A stretch of 64,000 nt of DNA from an uncultured Aquimarina sp. GTDB taxonomy: Bacteria; Bacteroidota; Bacteroidia; Flavobacteriales; Flavobacteriaceae. The notes below the pieces were generated by a model. That model did no database searches and was not told the origin of the DNA. It was given only the letters and a program-made list of their open reading frames with translations. Made by a program: the position numbers and the translations under genes. Of the stretch, positions 51,630-61,045 are shown one piece after another. The stretch lies in NCBI GenBank assembly GCA_947501475.1, contig CANMWA010000004.1, forward strand, positions 186,001-250,000, in the 5' to 3' direction. Numbering within the stretch: position 1 is the first letter of the stretch; every line of letters starts with the position of its first letter.

Positions 51630-52603
51630 TACATTTAGGAATCATAGGAGGGTCTGGATACACAGCAGGAGAATTGTTGAGGTTGCTAATGCATCATCCA
51701 GAAGTACAATTGGATTTTGTGTATAGTACTACCAATGCGGGTGTAGCAATTTATAAACAACATCCTGATTTGATAGGAGAAACAGACCTTAAGTTCACCG
51801 ATACCATCAATCCTAATGTAGATGTACTCTTTTTATGCCTAGGTCATGGTAGATCAAGATCATTTTTAGAAGCAAATACATTTTCTTCAACTACTAAAGT
51901 GATTGATTTAGGTAATGATTTTAGGTTAAATGATGATCAAAATTTCCTAGGAAGAGATTTTGTATATGGCTTGCCAGAATTGCAAAAAGAAAAGATTAAA
52001 TCGGCAAAGAATGTTGCTAATCCAGGATGTTTTGCAACTGCTATTCAGTTAGGGTTATTACCATTAGCGTCAACAGGTAAACTTACTAATGCGGTACATA
52101 TTAACGCTACAACAGGAAGTACAGGGGCAGGAGTAATACCTGGAGGAACTACTCATTTTAGCTGGAGAGATAACAACTTTTCTAGTTATAAGGTATTTAC
52201 ACATCAACATTTAGGAGAAATCGAACAAAGCCTTCAACAATTACAACAGGGTTTTGAAGCTCCGGTATTTTTTATTCCAAATAGAGGAAATTTCAGTAAA
52301 GGGATTTATGCTACGATGTATACCAAATATGAAGGTAGTGAAGAGGAGGCCAAAGAACTATACAGATCATTTTATAATGAAGCCAAATTCACTATAATTT
52401 CTAATGAAGATATTCACTTAAAACAAGTCGTAAATACAAATAAATGTATTCTACACATTAGTAAGAGTAATGGAATGTTATTAATCACATCAGTGATTGA
52501 TAATTTAATAAAAGGAGCATCTGGACAAGCGATTCATAATATGAATTTAATGTTTGGATTAGATGAAAAAACTGGATTAGAATTAAAAGCAAGTGCCTTT
52601 TAA
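51626..52603 (+). CDS. argC: N-acyl-gamma-glutamyl-phosphate reductase
   Basis: 325 residues. NAD(P)-binding GGSGYTAGELLRLLMHHPE at the start and the catalytic Cys in NPGCFATAIQLGLLPL. It reduces the acyl-glutamyl phosphate made by ArgB to the semialdehyde. Overlaps argG by 4 bp. A REP-like palindrome follows directly after its stop. Confidence 0.96.
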   Translation: MIHLGIIGGSGYTAGELLRLLMHHPEVQLDFVYSTTNAGVAIYKQHPDLIGETDLKFTDTINPNVDVLFLCLGHGRSRSFLEANTFSSTTKVIDLGNDFRLNDDQNFLGRDFVYGLPELQKEKIKSAKNVANPGCFATAIQLGLLPLASTGKLTNAVHINATTGSTGAGVIPGGTTHFSWRDNNFSSYKVFTHQHLGEIEQSLQQLQQGFEAPVFFIPNRGNFSKGIYATMYTKYEGSEEEAKELYRSFYNEAKFTIISNEDIHLKQVVNTNKCILHISKSNGMLLITSVIDNLIKGASGQAIHNMNLMFGLDEKTGLELKASAF

Positions 52604-52604
52604 A

Positions 52605-52640
52605 ACCCCCTCTCCATTGAGGGAGAGGGCTGGGGTGAGG
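52605..52640. repeat. REP-like palindrome (CCCTCTCC/GGAGAGGG family), copy 1
   Basis: CCCCTCTCC-ATTGA-GGGAGAGGGCTGGGGTGAGG between argC and proC. The form is the widespread GGGAGAGGGTTGGGGTGAGGG dispersed repeat. Two more sites are in this operon. Confidence 0.75.
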
Positions 52641-52658
52641 ATGTAAATAGAACAAAAA

Positions 52659-53453
52659 ATGAATAAAATAACAATCATAGGAGGAGGAAACTTAGGTAAA
52701 TCGATTATATCGGGATTAGCCAGTAGTGACTTGTTTGAAGCAGAAAATATTACGGTTGTAGATAAATCAAAATATAACTTAAAAGAAGTTGAAGAAAACC
52801 TAGGAGTATCTACCTCACAAGATATTGTGAAATCTATTAAAGATGTAAAATGGGTGATCCTTTGTGTACAACCCAGACAATTAGATGCAGTTTTAGAAGA
52901 AATCAAGGATGTTGTTACTACAGATCAGATATTAATTTCGACAGTAACAGGAACTTCAATTACAGAAATAAATGAAATAGTTCCTAACAATAAAGTGGTA
53001 CGAGTAATGCCAAATACTGGAGCTGCAAAAAAACTGTCTATGACCTGTATTGCTGCCAATGATGATGTAAAAGAAGAGTTGGCAATAGTAGAAAAGATGT
53101 TTAATACCATAGGAGAAACTTTGGTGATTGAAGAACGATTAATGCAAGCAGCTACTGTTCTTGGAGCTAGTGGTATAGCATTCTTTTTAAGGTTTTTAAG
53201 AGCAATGATACAAGGCGGAATCCAAATGGGGTTTCATCCTCACGAAGCACAAATTATTGCTGTACAAACAGCAATAGGAGCAGCAACCTTGGTAGCAGAA
53301 AACGGAACTCATCCAGAGCGTGAGATCGATAAAGTAACCACACCACAAGGATGTACTATAGAAGGGTTAAATGAGATGGAACATCAGGGGCTTAGTTCCT
53401 CTGTTATAAAAGGAGTGATGGCTTCTTATGAAAAAATTAATACAATAAAATAA
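52659..53453 (+). CDS. proC: Pyrroline-5-carboxylate reductase
   Basis: 264 residues. Rossmann motif IIGGGNLGKSI at 5-15 and the C-terminal family signature (ATTPQGCTIEGLNEM, read VTTPQGCTIEGLNEM). It reduces pyrroline-5-carboxylate to proline with NAD(P)H. Its place within the arginine operon links it with proA and proB downstream. Flanked on both sides by REP-like repeats. Confidence 0.95.
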   Translation: MNKITIIGGGNLGKSIISGLASSDLFEAENITVVDKSKYNLKEVEENLGVSTSQDIVKSIKDVKWVILCVQPRQLDAVLEEIKDVVTTDQILISTVTGTSITEINEIVPNNKVVRVMPNTGAAKKLSMTCIAANDDVKEELAIVEKMFNTIGETLVIEERLMQAATVLGASGIAFFLRFLRAMIQGGIQMGFHPHEAQIIAVQTAIGAATLVAENGTHPEREIDKVTTPQGCTIEGLNEMEHQGLSSSVIKGVMASYEKINTIK

Positions 53454-53464
53454 ATCGATAATGA

Positions 53465-53499
53465 CTCCTTCTCCCTCTGGGAGAGGGTTGGGGTGAGGG
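53465..53499. repeat. REP-like palindrome, copy 2
   Basis: CTTCTCCCTCTGGGAGAGGG followed by TTGGGGTGAGGG, between proC and argD, same orientation as copy 1; followed by TTTTT. Confidence 0.75.
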
Positions 53500-53532
53500 C
53501 TTTTTAGTCACAATTTTAATAAAGAAAAAAAC

Positions 53533-54678
53533 ATGAAACTATTTGATGTATACCCACTATATGATGTTGAGCCAATTACAGCTTATGATGCTACAGTAGT
53601 TGATAAAAATGGGATAGAGTATCTAGATTTATATGGCGGACATGCCGTGATTTCAATTGGTCATTCGCATCCACATTATGTAAAAAAACTCAAAGAACAA
53701 GTAGAAAAAATTGGGTTCTATTCTAATGCTGTTCAAAATAGCTTACAATCTAAATTAGCAAAAAAACTAGGAGAGGTATCTGGTTATGAGGACTATCAGC
53801 TTTTCTTGTGTAATTCTGGAGCAGAAGCCAATGAAAATGCGTTAAAATTGGCTTCTTTTTATACCGAAAAATCCAGAGTTGTTGCATTTCGTAATGGATT
53901 TCATGGTAGAACCTCTGCAGCAGTTGCAGCAACAGATAATATCAAGATTAATTCACCTTTAAACCAGCAGCAAGACGTCACCTTTTTACCGTTAAACCAA
54001 ATTGAGTTAGTAAAAACTGAATTAGAAAAAGGTGACGTATGTGCTGTTATTATAGAGCCTATCCAGGGAGTAGGTGGTTTAGATGAAGGAACAACAGAAT
54101 TCTTTACAACATTAGAAATTTTATGTCATGAGTTTGGCGTGGTTTTGATTTTAGACGAAGTACAATCAGGTTTCGGAAGAACTGGTGAATTCTTTGCGCA
54201 TCAATATCATGGTATCACACCTGATATTATTTCTATAGCAAAAGGTATGGGTAATGGTTTTCCGGTAGGAGGAATCATGATTGCTCCGCATATAAAATCC
54301 GCATACGGAATGTTAGGAACCACCTTTGGAGGAAATCATCTGGCATGTGCAGCAACATTGGCTGTGTTAGAAGTGATTGAAGCAGAAAATCTTATCGATA
54401 ATGCGAAATTAACAGGAGATTATTTTTTATCTCAGATAAGTAACATTCCAGGTGTACAGAAAGTAAAAGGAAGAGGTTTGATGCTGGGGTTAGAATTTGA
54501 TTTTGAAGTTAGTGAGTTGCGAAAAAAAATGATTTATGATCAACATATTTTTACTGGTGGAGCAATGAATAAAAAGTTATTAAGAATACTTCCACCACTT
54601 ACTATCGGAAAAAAAGAAATAGATCAATTTATAAATGCTTTGCAAAGTGTATTGAAGGCAGAAAAGGTAGGATTATGA
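53533..54678 (+). CDS. argD: Acylornithine aminotransferase
   Basis: 381 residues, class III PLP aminotransferase. The PLP lysine is in ISIAKGMGNGFPVG, with NSGAEANENALKLA and the LILDEVQSGFGRTG signature. It aminates the N-acyl-glutamate semialdehyde to N-acylornithine. Overlaps proA by 4 bp (ATGA). Confidence 0.95.
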   Translation: MKLFDVYPLYDVEPITAYDATVVDKNGIEYLDLYGGHAVISIGHSHPHYVKKLKEQVEKIGFYSNAVQNSLQSKLAKKLGEVSGYEDYQLFLCNSGAEANENALKLASFYTEKSRVVAFRNGFHGRTSAAVAATDNIKINSPLNQQQDVTFLPLNQIELVKTELEKGDVCAVIIEPIQGVGGLDEGTTEFFTTLEILCHEFGVVLILDEVQSGFGRTGEFFAHQYHGITPDIISIAKGMGNGFPVGGIMIAPHIKSAYGMLGTTFGGNHLACAATLAVLEVIEAENLIDNAKLTGDYFLSQISNIPGVQKVKGRGLMLGLEFDFEVSELRKKMIYDQHIFTGGAMNKKLLRILPPLTIGKKEIDQFINALQSVLKAEKVGL

Positions 54679-55871
54679 GTATAACACTAAACATAGCACA
54701 AAGAAATTCGGTTTTACAAAAGATGATAGCTTTAGTAGATCAAAAAAGAGAAGTAATCATTACTGCTAATCAAAAGGATTTAGATAACTACTCTGGTGGT
54801 GATATAGCAATGTACGACCGCCTTAAAGTAGATCAAGCTAAAATTGAAGGAATGATTCTGTCATTACAACAATTGGCAGATCAAGAAGATCCTGTAGGAG
54901 TTGAACGATTTAAGTTTGAGCATGATAACGGAATGCAGGTATACAACAAAACAGCACCCTTTGGTACCGTATTGATTATTTACGAATCTAGACCAGATGT
55001 TACTATAGAAGCGGCTGGTATTGCCTTCAAATCAGGAAATAAAATTTTACTCAAAGGAGGAAAAGAATCCTTAAACTCTAATCTAGAAATCGTAAAACTC
55101 TGGCACCAGGCGCTAGAAGAAAATAATATTTCAAAAGATTGGGTAGCATATATAAACTATAATAGGCAAGAAACTCAAGCTTTTCTCGAAAAACCAAGAC
55201 AAACAGTAGATCTTATTGTACCGAGAGGGGGAGAAAAATTAATCGAGTTTGTAAAAATGCATGCAACATGCCCAGTTATCGTGAGTGGAAGAGGAAACAA
55301 CTTTGTATATGTGCATAAAGAAGCTGATAGAGCATTAGCGCTAGATAATATTATTAATGGTAAAATTGATAAAATTTCGGCTTGTAATGCAGTCGATAAA
55401 GTATTGATAGATAGAAACCTTCCTAATAAAGAAGACTTTGTTAGAAATCTGATTACCACTCTCAAAAATTATAATGTAGAAATATTAGGAGATACATCCT
55501 TATCCAAATATGAAGAGGTACAACCAATAGCAAACGATACAATTTGGCACGAAGAGTTTTTAGATTATAAAATTGTTATTGGTGAAACTGATGGGGCTAT
55601 TGAAGCAATTTCAAAAATAAATCAATATAGCGGTGGGCATTCTGCTGCTATTATAACTAAAAATAAAGAAGAAGCAGATGTTTTTATGTCATCTGTAGAT
55701 TGTGCAGCAGTATATCATAATGCGTCGACGCGATTCACAGATGGTTTTCAGCTTGGTTTGGGCGGAGAATTAGCAATAAGTACAGATAAATTACACCAAA
55801 GAGGGCCAATAGGGTTACAGCATTTGGTAACAAATAAATGGTATATACATGGCGATGGGCAAATCAGATAG
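54675..55871 (+). CDS. proA: Gamma-glutamyl phosphate reductase
   Basis: 398 residues, aldehyde dehydrogenase-like fold. Motifs include FGTVLIIYESRPDVTIEAAG, KGGKESLNSN, and the catalytic Cys in SACNAVDKVLI. It makes glutamate semialdehyde for proline. Overlaps proB by about 20 bp. Confidence 0.95.
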   Translation: MSITLNIAQRNSVLQKMIALVDQKREVIITANQKDLDNYSGGDIAMYDRLKVDQAKIEGMILSLQQLADQEDPVGVERFKFEHDNGMQVYNKTAPFGTVLIIYESRPDVTIEAAGIAFKSGNKILLKGGKESLNSNLEIVKLWHQALEENNISKDWVAYINYNRQETQAFLEKPRQTVDLIVPRGGEKLIEFVKMHATCPVIVSGRGNNFVYVHKEADRALALDNIINGKIDKISACNAVDKVLIDRNLPNKEDFVRNLITTLKNYNVEILGDTSLSKYEEVQPIANDTIWHEEFLDYKIVIGETDGAIEAISKINQYSGGHSAAIITKNKEEADVFMSSVDCAAVYHNASTRFTDGFQLGLGGELAISTDKLHQRGPIGLQHLVTNKWYIHGDGQIR

Positions 55872-56658
55872 AAAGAGAATTGTACTCAAAGTAGGATCTA
55901 ATGTTCTAACCAAAGAGACAGATCATATCTCTAGAGGTAAGATCGAAGATATTGGTAGACAAATTGTGGCTTTGCAAAATGAATATGAATTTGTAATTGT
56001 AAGCTCAGGAGCAATTGCTGTAGCAAAACAATTCGTGAATCTAGAAAGCAACGGCAAAGAAATTAATGTGAAACAAGCTTTAGCATCTATTGGCCAACCT
56101 CATTTGATGAGAATATTTCAAGAAAGCTATAGAGATTTAGGATTATTGACCTCTCAGTGCTTATTGTCATATTCAGATTTTGAAAGGAAACAATCCAAGA
56201 AGAATATTGTGAATACGATTAATGTACTAGTTGCTAATCATTATATCCCAATTATTAATGAAAATGATACTGTTGCTACAGACGAAATACAGTTTGGAGA
56301 TAATGATAAACTAGCAGCGTTGACAGCATCACTTATAGAAGCGGATTTATTAGTTATCGCTACAAATACCAACGGGATTTGTACAAAAGAATCTGTAGAA
56401 AACAATACATATCAAACCATTAATGAAGTAAATGATATTGAGTTATTAGAAAATGAAATTGTTGCTGAGGTTTCTACACATGGCACTGGCGGAATGAAAT
56501 CTAAAATAGAAGCTGCTAGAATTGCTCAAGAAGCAAATATAGAAACTTGGGTAGTAAATGGTTTGAAGGATAATTTTATGATAGATGTAATTCAAAATAA
56601 AGCTTCATTTACCAAAATTATGAGAAAAGGTTCCTTCTACCTTGAGGGAGAAGGTTAG
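55849..56658 (+). CDS. proB: Glutamate 5-kinase (without PUA domain)
   Basis: 269 residues, amino-acid kinase fold only (VLKVGSNVLTKE, VSSGAIAVAKQ, INENDTVATDEIQFGDNDKLAA). The C-terminal PUA domain of many ProB proteins is absent. ATG 55849 and 55855 are both possible starts, overlapping proA. The last eight residues (SFYLEGEG) are read from a REP-like repeat that replaced the original end of the gene. It phosphorylates glutamate for proline synthesis. Confidence 0.93.
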   Translation: MAMGKSDRKRIVLKVGSNVLTKETDHISRGKIEDIGRQIVALQNEYEFVIVSSGAIAVAKQFVNLESNGKEINVKQALASIGQPHLMRIFQESYRDLGLLTSQCLLSYSDFERKQSKKNIVNTINVLVANHYIPIINENDTVATDEIQFGDNDKLAALTASLIEADLLVIATNTNGICTKESVENNTYQTINEVNDIELLENEIVAEVSTHGTGGMKSKIEAARIAQEANIETWVVNGLKDNFMIDVIQNKASFTKIMRKGSFYLEGEG

Positions 56659-56711
56659 GATGAGGGTGTTAAATAGTTACCCCTCACCTCAATCCTCTCC
56701 CCAAGGAGAGG
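56633..56711. repeat. Pair of REP-like palindromes in opposite orientation, copy 3
   Basis: A forward copy (56633-56666, CCTTCTACC-TTGAGGGAGAAGG then TTAGGATGAGGG) overlaps the 3' end of proB. A reversed copy (56680-56711, CCCCTCACCTCAATCCTCTC onward) follows. Together they form a large potential hairpin between proB and the carbamoyltransferase gene. Confidence 0.75.
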
Positions 56712-56736
56712 AAGCAGAAATAAATAAAAAACAAAT

Positions 56737-57681
56737 ATGAAAAACTACTTTTCCATACAAGATATCGATTCACTATCAAATTGGGTAGATGAAGCGATCA
56801 AGATGAAGAAAAACCCATTGTCTGATAAAACTATGGGAGCAGATAAGACTATTGGGTTATTGTTTTTTAATCCAAGCCTTCGTACCCGATTAAGTACCCA
56901 GAAAGCAGCATTAAATTTAGGAATGAATGTGATCGTGATGAATTTTACAGGAGAAGGGTGGTCATTAGAGTATGGAAACGGAACAGTAATGGATCAAGGA
57001 AATTCTGAACATGTTAAAGAAGCTGCACAAGTGGTTTCACAATATTGTGATGTACTGGCGATACGTGCATTTGCAAAACTAGAGAATAGAGAAGATGATT
57101 ATAGCGAGAACGTATTACATAGTTTTATAAAGTATGCTACAATTCCTGTTGTAAATATGGAAAGTGCTACAGGACACCCATTACAAGCATTAACAGATGC
57201 TATAACGATTAACGAACATAAAAAAACAGATAAACCAAAGGTTGTACTATCATGGGCACCGCATCCAAAAGCTTTACCCCAGGCGGTTGCAAATTCATTT
57301 GTAGAAATGATGCAGCGCACGGACGCACATTTTGTAATTACCCACCCTGTGGGATTTGAGTTAGCCAGTCATATTACTAAAGAGGTGCCCATTGATTACA
57401 ACCAAGAAAATGCATTTAAAGATGCAGATTTTATATATGTAAAAAACTGGAGTTCTTATAGTGATTATGGTAAAACAATAGATGATAATAGCTGGAGAGT
57501 TACCGAAGAAAAGATGAAACTAACCAATGATGCAAAATTTATGCATTGCTTACCTGTAAGAAGAAATGTTGTTATTGATGATGCAGTAATTGATAGTAAA
57601 AACTCGATAGTAATCGAGCAAGCAAATAATAGAACCTATGCAGCACAATTAGTGCTGAAGAAAATTCTTAAAAAAGCTTAA
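56737..57681 (+). CDS. argF': N-acyl(acetyl/succinyl)ornithine carbamoyltransferase
   Basis: 314 residues of the transcarbamylase family, carbamoyl-phosphate motif NPSLRTRLS and C-terminal HCLPVRRNV. It shows the features of the acetyl-/succinylornithine branch (GEGWSLEYGNGTVMDQGN loop) rather than ordinary ornithine carbamoyltransferase. Bacteroidota such as Bacteroides fragilis use N-succinylornithine. Which acyl group is used here cannot be told by eye. Its stop overlaps the argB start by one base. Confidence 0.9.
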   Translation: MKNYFSIQDIDSLSNWVDEAIKMKKNPLSDKTMGADKTIGLLFFNPSLRTRLSTQKAALNLGMNVIVMNFTGEGWSLEYGNGTVMDQGNSEHVKEAAQVVSQYCDVLAIRAFAKLENREDDYSENVLHSFIKYATIPVVNMESATGHPLQALTDAITINEHKKTDKPKVVLSWAPHPKALPQAVANSFVEMMQRTDAHFVITHPVGFELASHITKEVPIDYNQENAFKDADFIYVKNWSSYSDYGKTIDDNSWRVTEEKMKLTNDAKFMHCLPVRRNVVIDDAVIDSKNSIVIEQANNRTYAAQLVLKKILKKA

Positions 57682-58466
57682 TGATGAAGAAGGAAAAATT
57701 ATTAGTAGCCAAAATAGGAGGAAACATCATAGAAGATGAAAAAGCACTAGCTAAATTCTTAGAAGATTTTTCTAAAGTTGAAGGCCCAAAGATTTTAGTT
57801 CATGGCGGAGGGAAATCTGCAACTCAATTGGCATCAAAGTTAGGAGTTAAGACAGAAATGATTGATGGGCGTAGAATTACTTCGGCAGAGAACTTAGATA
57901 TTGTAGTAATGACTTATGCAGGGCTATTAAATAAAATACTAGTTGCTGGTTTGCAAAAACATAATTGTAATGCTTTGGGATTAACAGGAGCAGATGCTAA
58001 TGTAATTGTAGCAGAAAAAAGACCAGTGCAGTTTATTGATTATGGTTATGTAGGTGATATAATACATGTGAATAATAATATAATACAGGCTTTTTTAAAT
58101 CAAGAAATCACACCTGTTTTTTGTGCGGTTACTCATGATACTAATGGGCAGTTATTAAATACTAATGCCGATACGATAGCTTCAGAAATTGCTGCAGCTA
58201 TGAGTGTAGATTATGAAGTGTCTCTGTTTTACTGTTTTGAGTTAAAAGGTGTTTTAGAGAATATTGATGATAAAGACTCGGTAATTGAACATATTAATTT
58301 AGAAAAATATTCAGAATTAAGAGATGCTCAAATAATAGCAAATGGTATGCTGCCTAAGCTTCAGAATTGTTTTGATGCATTACAAAAAAATGTGCATAAA
58401 GTACATATTGCGAATGCAGATTTTATAAAAGATAATACAACTAAACATACGACTTTAAGTCTATAA
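57681..58466 (+). CDS. argB: N-acylglutamate kinase
   Basis: 261 residues, amino-acid kinase fold: KIGGNIIEDE, HGGGKSATQLASKLG and LTGADANVIVAEKR. It phosphorylates N-acetyl- (or N-succinyl-) glutamate. ATG 57681 or 57684. Three bases separate it from argE. Confidence 0.95.
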   Translation: MMKKEKLLVAKIGGNIIEDEKALAKFLEDFSKVEGPKILVHGGGKSATQLASKLGVKTEMIDGRRITSAENLDIVVMTYAGLLNKILVAGLQKHNCNALGLTGADANVIVAEKRPVQFIDYGYVGDIIHVNNNIIQAFLNQEITPVFCAVTHDTNGQLLNTNADTIASEIAAAMSVDYEVSLFYCFELKGVLENIDDKDSVIEHINLEKYSELRDAQIIANGMLPKLQNCFDALQKNVHKVHIANADFIKDNTTKHTTLSL

Positions 58467-58469
58467 ATA

Positions 58470-59534
58470 ATGATACAAGAATTAACAAACAAAGCTATAG
58501 AGTTGTTGCATCAAATGATAGAAACACCATCTTTCTCATCAGAAGAGGAAGAGACTGCGCAATTGATCACCGCTTGGTTTATTAAACACGATATTCCTTT
58601 TGAGAGAGAGAACAATAATATCTGGGCGTATAACAAGTATTTTGATGATGCTAAGCCTACAATTTTATTAAACTCTCATCACGATACCGTAAAGCCAAAT
58701 GGTAATTACACCAATGATCCATTTAAAGCTTTTATAGAAGAAGGAAAATTGTTTGGCTTAGGTAGTAATGATGCAGGTGGTTGTTTAGTCTCTTTAATGG
58801 CTACATTCACTCATTTTTACGATAAAAAAGATTTAAAATATAATTTTGTAATTGTCGCTTCTGCAGAAGAAGAAAGTAGTGGTCCTTTAGGACTAAAAAG
58901 TGTATTAAAGTACCTTAAAAATGTAGCATTTGGTATAGTAGGTGAACCTACCTTAATGCAATTGGCTGTTGCAGAAAAAGGATTATTAGTGCTTGATGTA
59001 TCTGTAAAAGGAACAGCAAGCCATGCCGCACATCCTAATGATGATAATGCGATTTATAATGCTCTTAAAGTGATACAATGGTTCGAAAATTTTGAATATA
59101 AGAAAGAGTCAGGAACTTTAGGAAAAGTAAAAATGACAGTAACACAAGTAAATGCTGGAAAACAGCATAATGTAGTTCCTGCCAGCTGTGACTTAGTGGT
59201 AGATGTTCGAGTAAATGATAAATATAAAAATGAAGAGATTCTAAAAATCGTCAAGGAAGCTATGCCTGGTAATGTTGAGGTCAAACCAAGATCATTACAT
59301 TTAGGATCGTCTTCAATACCAGTAGATCATCCAATTGTAAAATCAGGAATTGCATTAGGAAGAACCACCTATGGATCACCAACATTATCTGATCAATCGG
59401 TATTAAGTTGTCCTTCATTAAAATTGGGGCCTGGCGATTCAACAAGATCACATTCTGCAAACGAATTTATTTATGTAGATGAAATTAGAGAAGGTGTCGA
59501 TTTATATATAAAAATATTAGAAGGAATAGTATGA
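58470..59534 (+). CDS. argE: N-acyl-citrulline/ornithine deacylase, M20 family
   Basis: 354 residues of the M20 zinc peptidase family: metal-binding LLNSHHDTVKPN, GSNDAGGC, EEESSGPLG and a late His. In the argF' route the acyl group is removed from N-acylcitrulline after carbamoylation, so this is probably an acylcitrulline deacylase. Overlaps argH by 4 bp (ATGA). Confidence 0.92.
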   Translation: MIQELTNKAIELLHQMIETPSFSSEEEETAQLITAWFIKHDIPFERENNNIWAYNKYFDDAKPTILLNSHHDTVKPNGNYTNDPFKAFIEEGKLFGLGSNDAGGCLVSLMATFTHFYDKKDLKYNFVIVASAEEESSGPLGLKSVLKYLKNVAFGIVGEPTLMQLAVAEKGLLVLDVSVKGTASHAAHPNDDNAIYNALKVIQWFENFEYKKESGTLGKVKMTVTQVNAGKQHNVVPASCDLVVDVRVNDKYKNEEILKIVKEAMPGNVEVKPRSLHLGSSSIPVDHPIVKSGIALGRTTYGSPTLSDQSVLSCPSLKLGPGDSTRSHSANEFIYVDEIREGVDLYIKILEGIV

Positions 59535-60808
59535 AACTTTGGGATAAAGGATTACCAACAGATCAGAAGATAGATATGTTTACCGTAGGTAACGACAGGC
59601 AGTTAGATTTGGTAATAGCCAAATACGATGTACAAGCAACATTAGCACATGCTAAAATGTTGCACAAGATCGATTTGGTTTCTGATAAAGATATTTCTGC
59701 AATAGAATTAGAGCTTGATAAACTTGCAAAGCAAATTGAAGAAGGCACTTTCGTTATCGAAGATCAGTTTGAAGATGTACATTCTAAAATCGAGTTTGAA
59801 TTAACTCAAAAAATCGGTGATGCAGGTAAAAAAATTCATACCGCCAGATCACGAAATGATCAGGTTTTAGTTGCGATGCACTTATATCTTAAAGATGAAT
59901 TACTTCATATTAAATCACAAGTCAAGGAGTTGTCTCAAAATTTATTAGTAAGTGCCGAGAAATATAAAGATATACTCCTCCCAGGATATACACACCTTCA
60001 GATAGCAATGCCATCTTCTTTTGGATTGTGGTTTTCTGCCTATGCCGAAAGTTTTGTCGACGATCTCTATTTTATAAATGCAGCACTTAAAGTTGTAGAT
60101 CAAAACCCATTAGGAAGTGCTGCGGGGTATGGAAGTTCATTTCCGATAGATCGTGAGTTTACTACAAAAGAGTTAGGTTTTGAAACCTTAAAATATAATG
60201 TAGTAGCAGCGCAAATGAGTCGAGGAAAGTCTGAAAAATCTACTGCATTTGCTATGAGTAGTGTCGCGGGTACTTTATCTAAGTTAGCGATGGATGTATG
60301 CTTATATATGAGTCAGAATTTTGATTTTATGAGTATTCCGTCAGAGTTTACTACAGGGTCAAGCATTATGCCCCATAAAAAGAATCCTGATGTTTTTGAA
60401 TTGATTAGAGGAAAATGTAATAAGATTCAGGCATTGCCATATGAATTAACCCTTTTGACTAATAATTTACCAAGTGGCTATCATAGAGATTTACAATTAT
60501 TAAAAGAAGGGATTGTACCTGCAATCCAGGATTTAAAAGCATCACTAGAGATGGCACAATACGCTTTGAAGAATGTTATTGTAAATGAAAACATTTTGGA
60601 GGATGAAAAATATGATTATCTGTTTAGCGTAGATACCCTCAATACTTTAGTTATGAACGGTATGTCATTTAGGGATGCATATGTCAAAATTGGTAAGGAT
60701 ATCGAAAATTCAAATTATAAACCAGAAAAAAACACAAAGCATAGTCACATAGGAAGTATTAATAATCTATGCCTTAAAAAAATTGAAGAGAAGCTGAAGC
60801 AAGTTTAA
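59531..60808 (+). CDS. argH: Argininosuccinate lyase
   Basis: 425 residues of the fumarase/aspartase superfamily, signature GSSIMPHKKNPDVFELIRG and HTARSRNDQV. It splits argininosuccinate to arginine and fumarate. Last gene of the operon, followed by a strong terminator. Confidence 0.96.
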   Translation: MKLWDKGLPTDQKIDMFTVGNDRQLDLVIAKYDVQATLAHAKMLHKIDLVSDKDISAIELELDKLAKQIEEGTFVIEDQFEDVHSKIEFELTQKIGDAGKKIHTARSRNDQVLVAMHLYLKDELLHIKSQVKELSQNLLVSAEKYKDILLPGYTHLQIAMPSSFGLWFSAYAESFVDDLYFINAALKVVDQNPLGSAAGYGSSFPIDREFTTKELGFETLKYNVVAAQMSRGKSEKSTAFAMSSVAGTLSKLAMDVCLYMSQNFDFMSIPSEFTTGSSIMPHKKNPDVFELIRGKCNKIQALPYELTLLTNNLPSGYHRDLQLLKEGIVPAIQDLKASLEMAQYALKNVIVNENILEDEKYDYLFSVDTLNTLVMNGMSFRDAYVKIGKDIENSNYKPEKNTKHSHIGSINNLCLKKIEEKLKQV

Positions 60809-60851
60809 TTGAGTGTAAGTTGAGTTAATTTAATTTTTTAGTTTCAGCCAG

Positions 60852-60892
60852 ACCCCCAGAGGAGTTGTTAACCACTGGGGGTTGTTTTTTTT
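60852..60892 (+). terminator. Terminator of the arg/pro operon
   Basis: ACCCCCAG ... CTGGGGGT stem (60852-60859 with 60875-60882) followed by eight T residues. Confidence 0.9.
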
Positions 60893-60915
60893 ATCTTGTT
60901 ATGTATTTGTTAGGT

Positions 60916-60996
60916 TTGTCATTCCGGCGTAGGCCGGAATCCATACTATTAGTAATAAGGTGGATATTAGATCCCAGTCTACACTGGGATGACAAA
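60916..60996. repeat. 81-bp MITE/REP-like element
   Basis: Outer 8-bp inverted ends TTTGTCAT and ATGACAAA enclose two hairpins, ATTCCGGC...GCCGGAAT and ATCCCAGT-CTAC-ACTGGGAT. This is the GTCATTCC...GGGATGACA form of small dispersed elements; a half-element of similar type lies at 21311. Confidence 0.7.
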
Positions 60997-61045
60997 TGTA
61001 CTTTATTAAGAAAAAAGATTATATTTAATAGAAAGAACTAATCAG

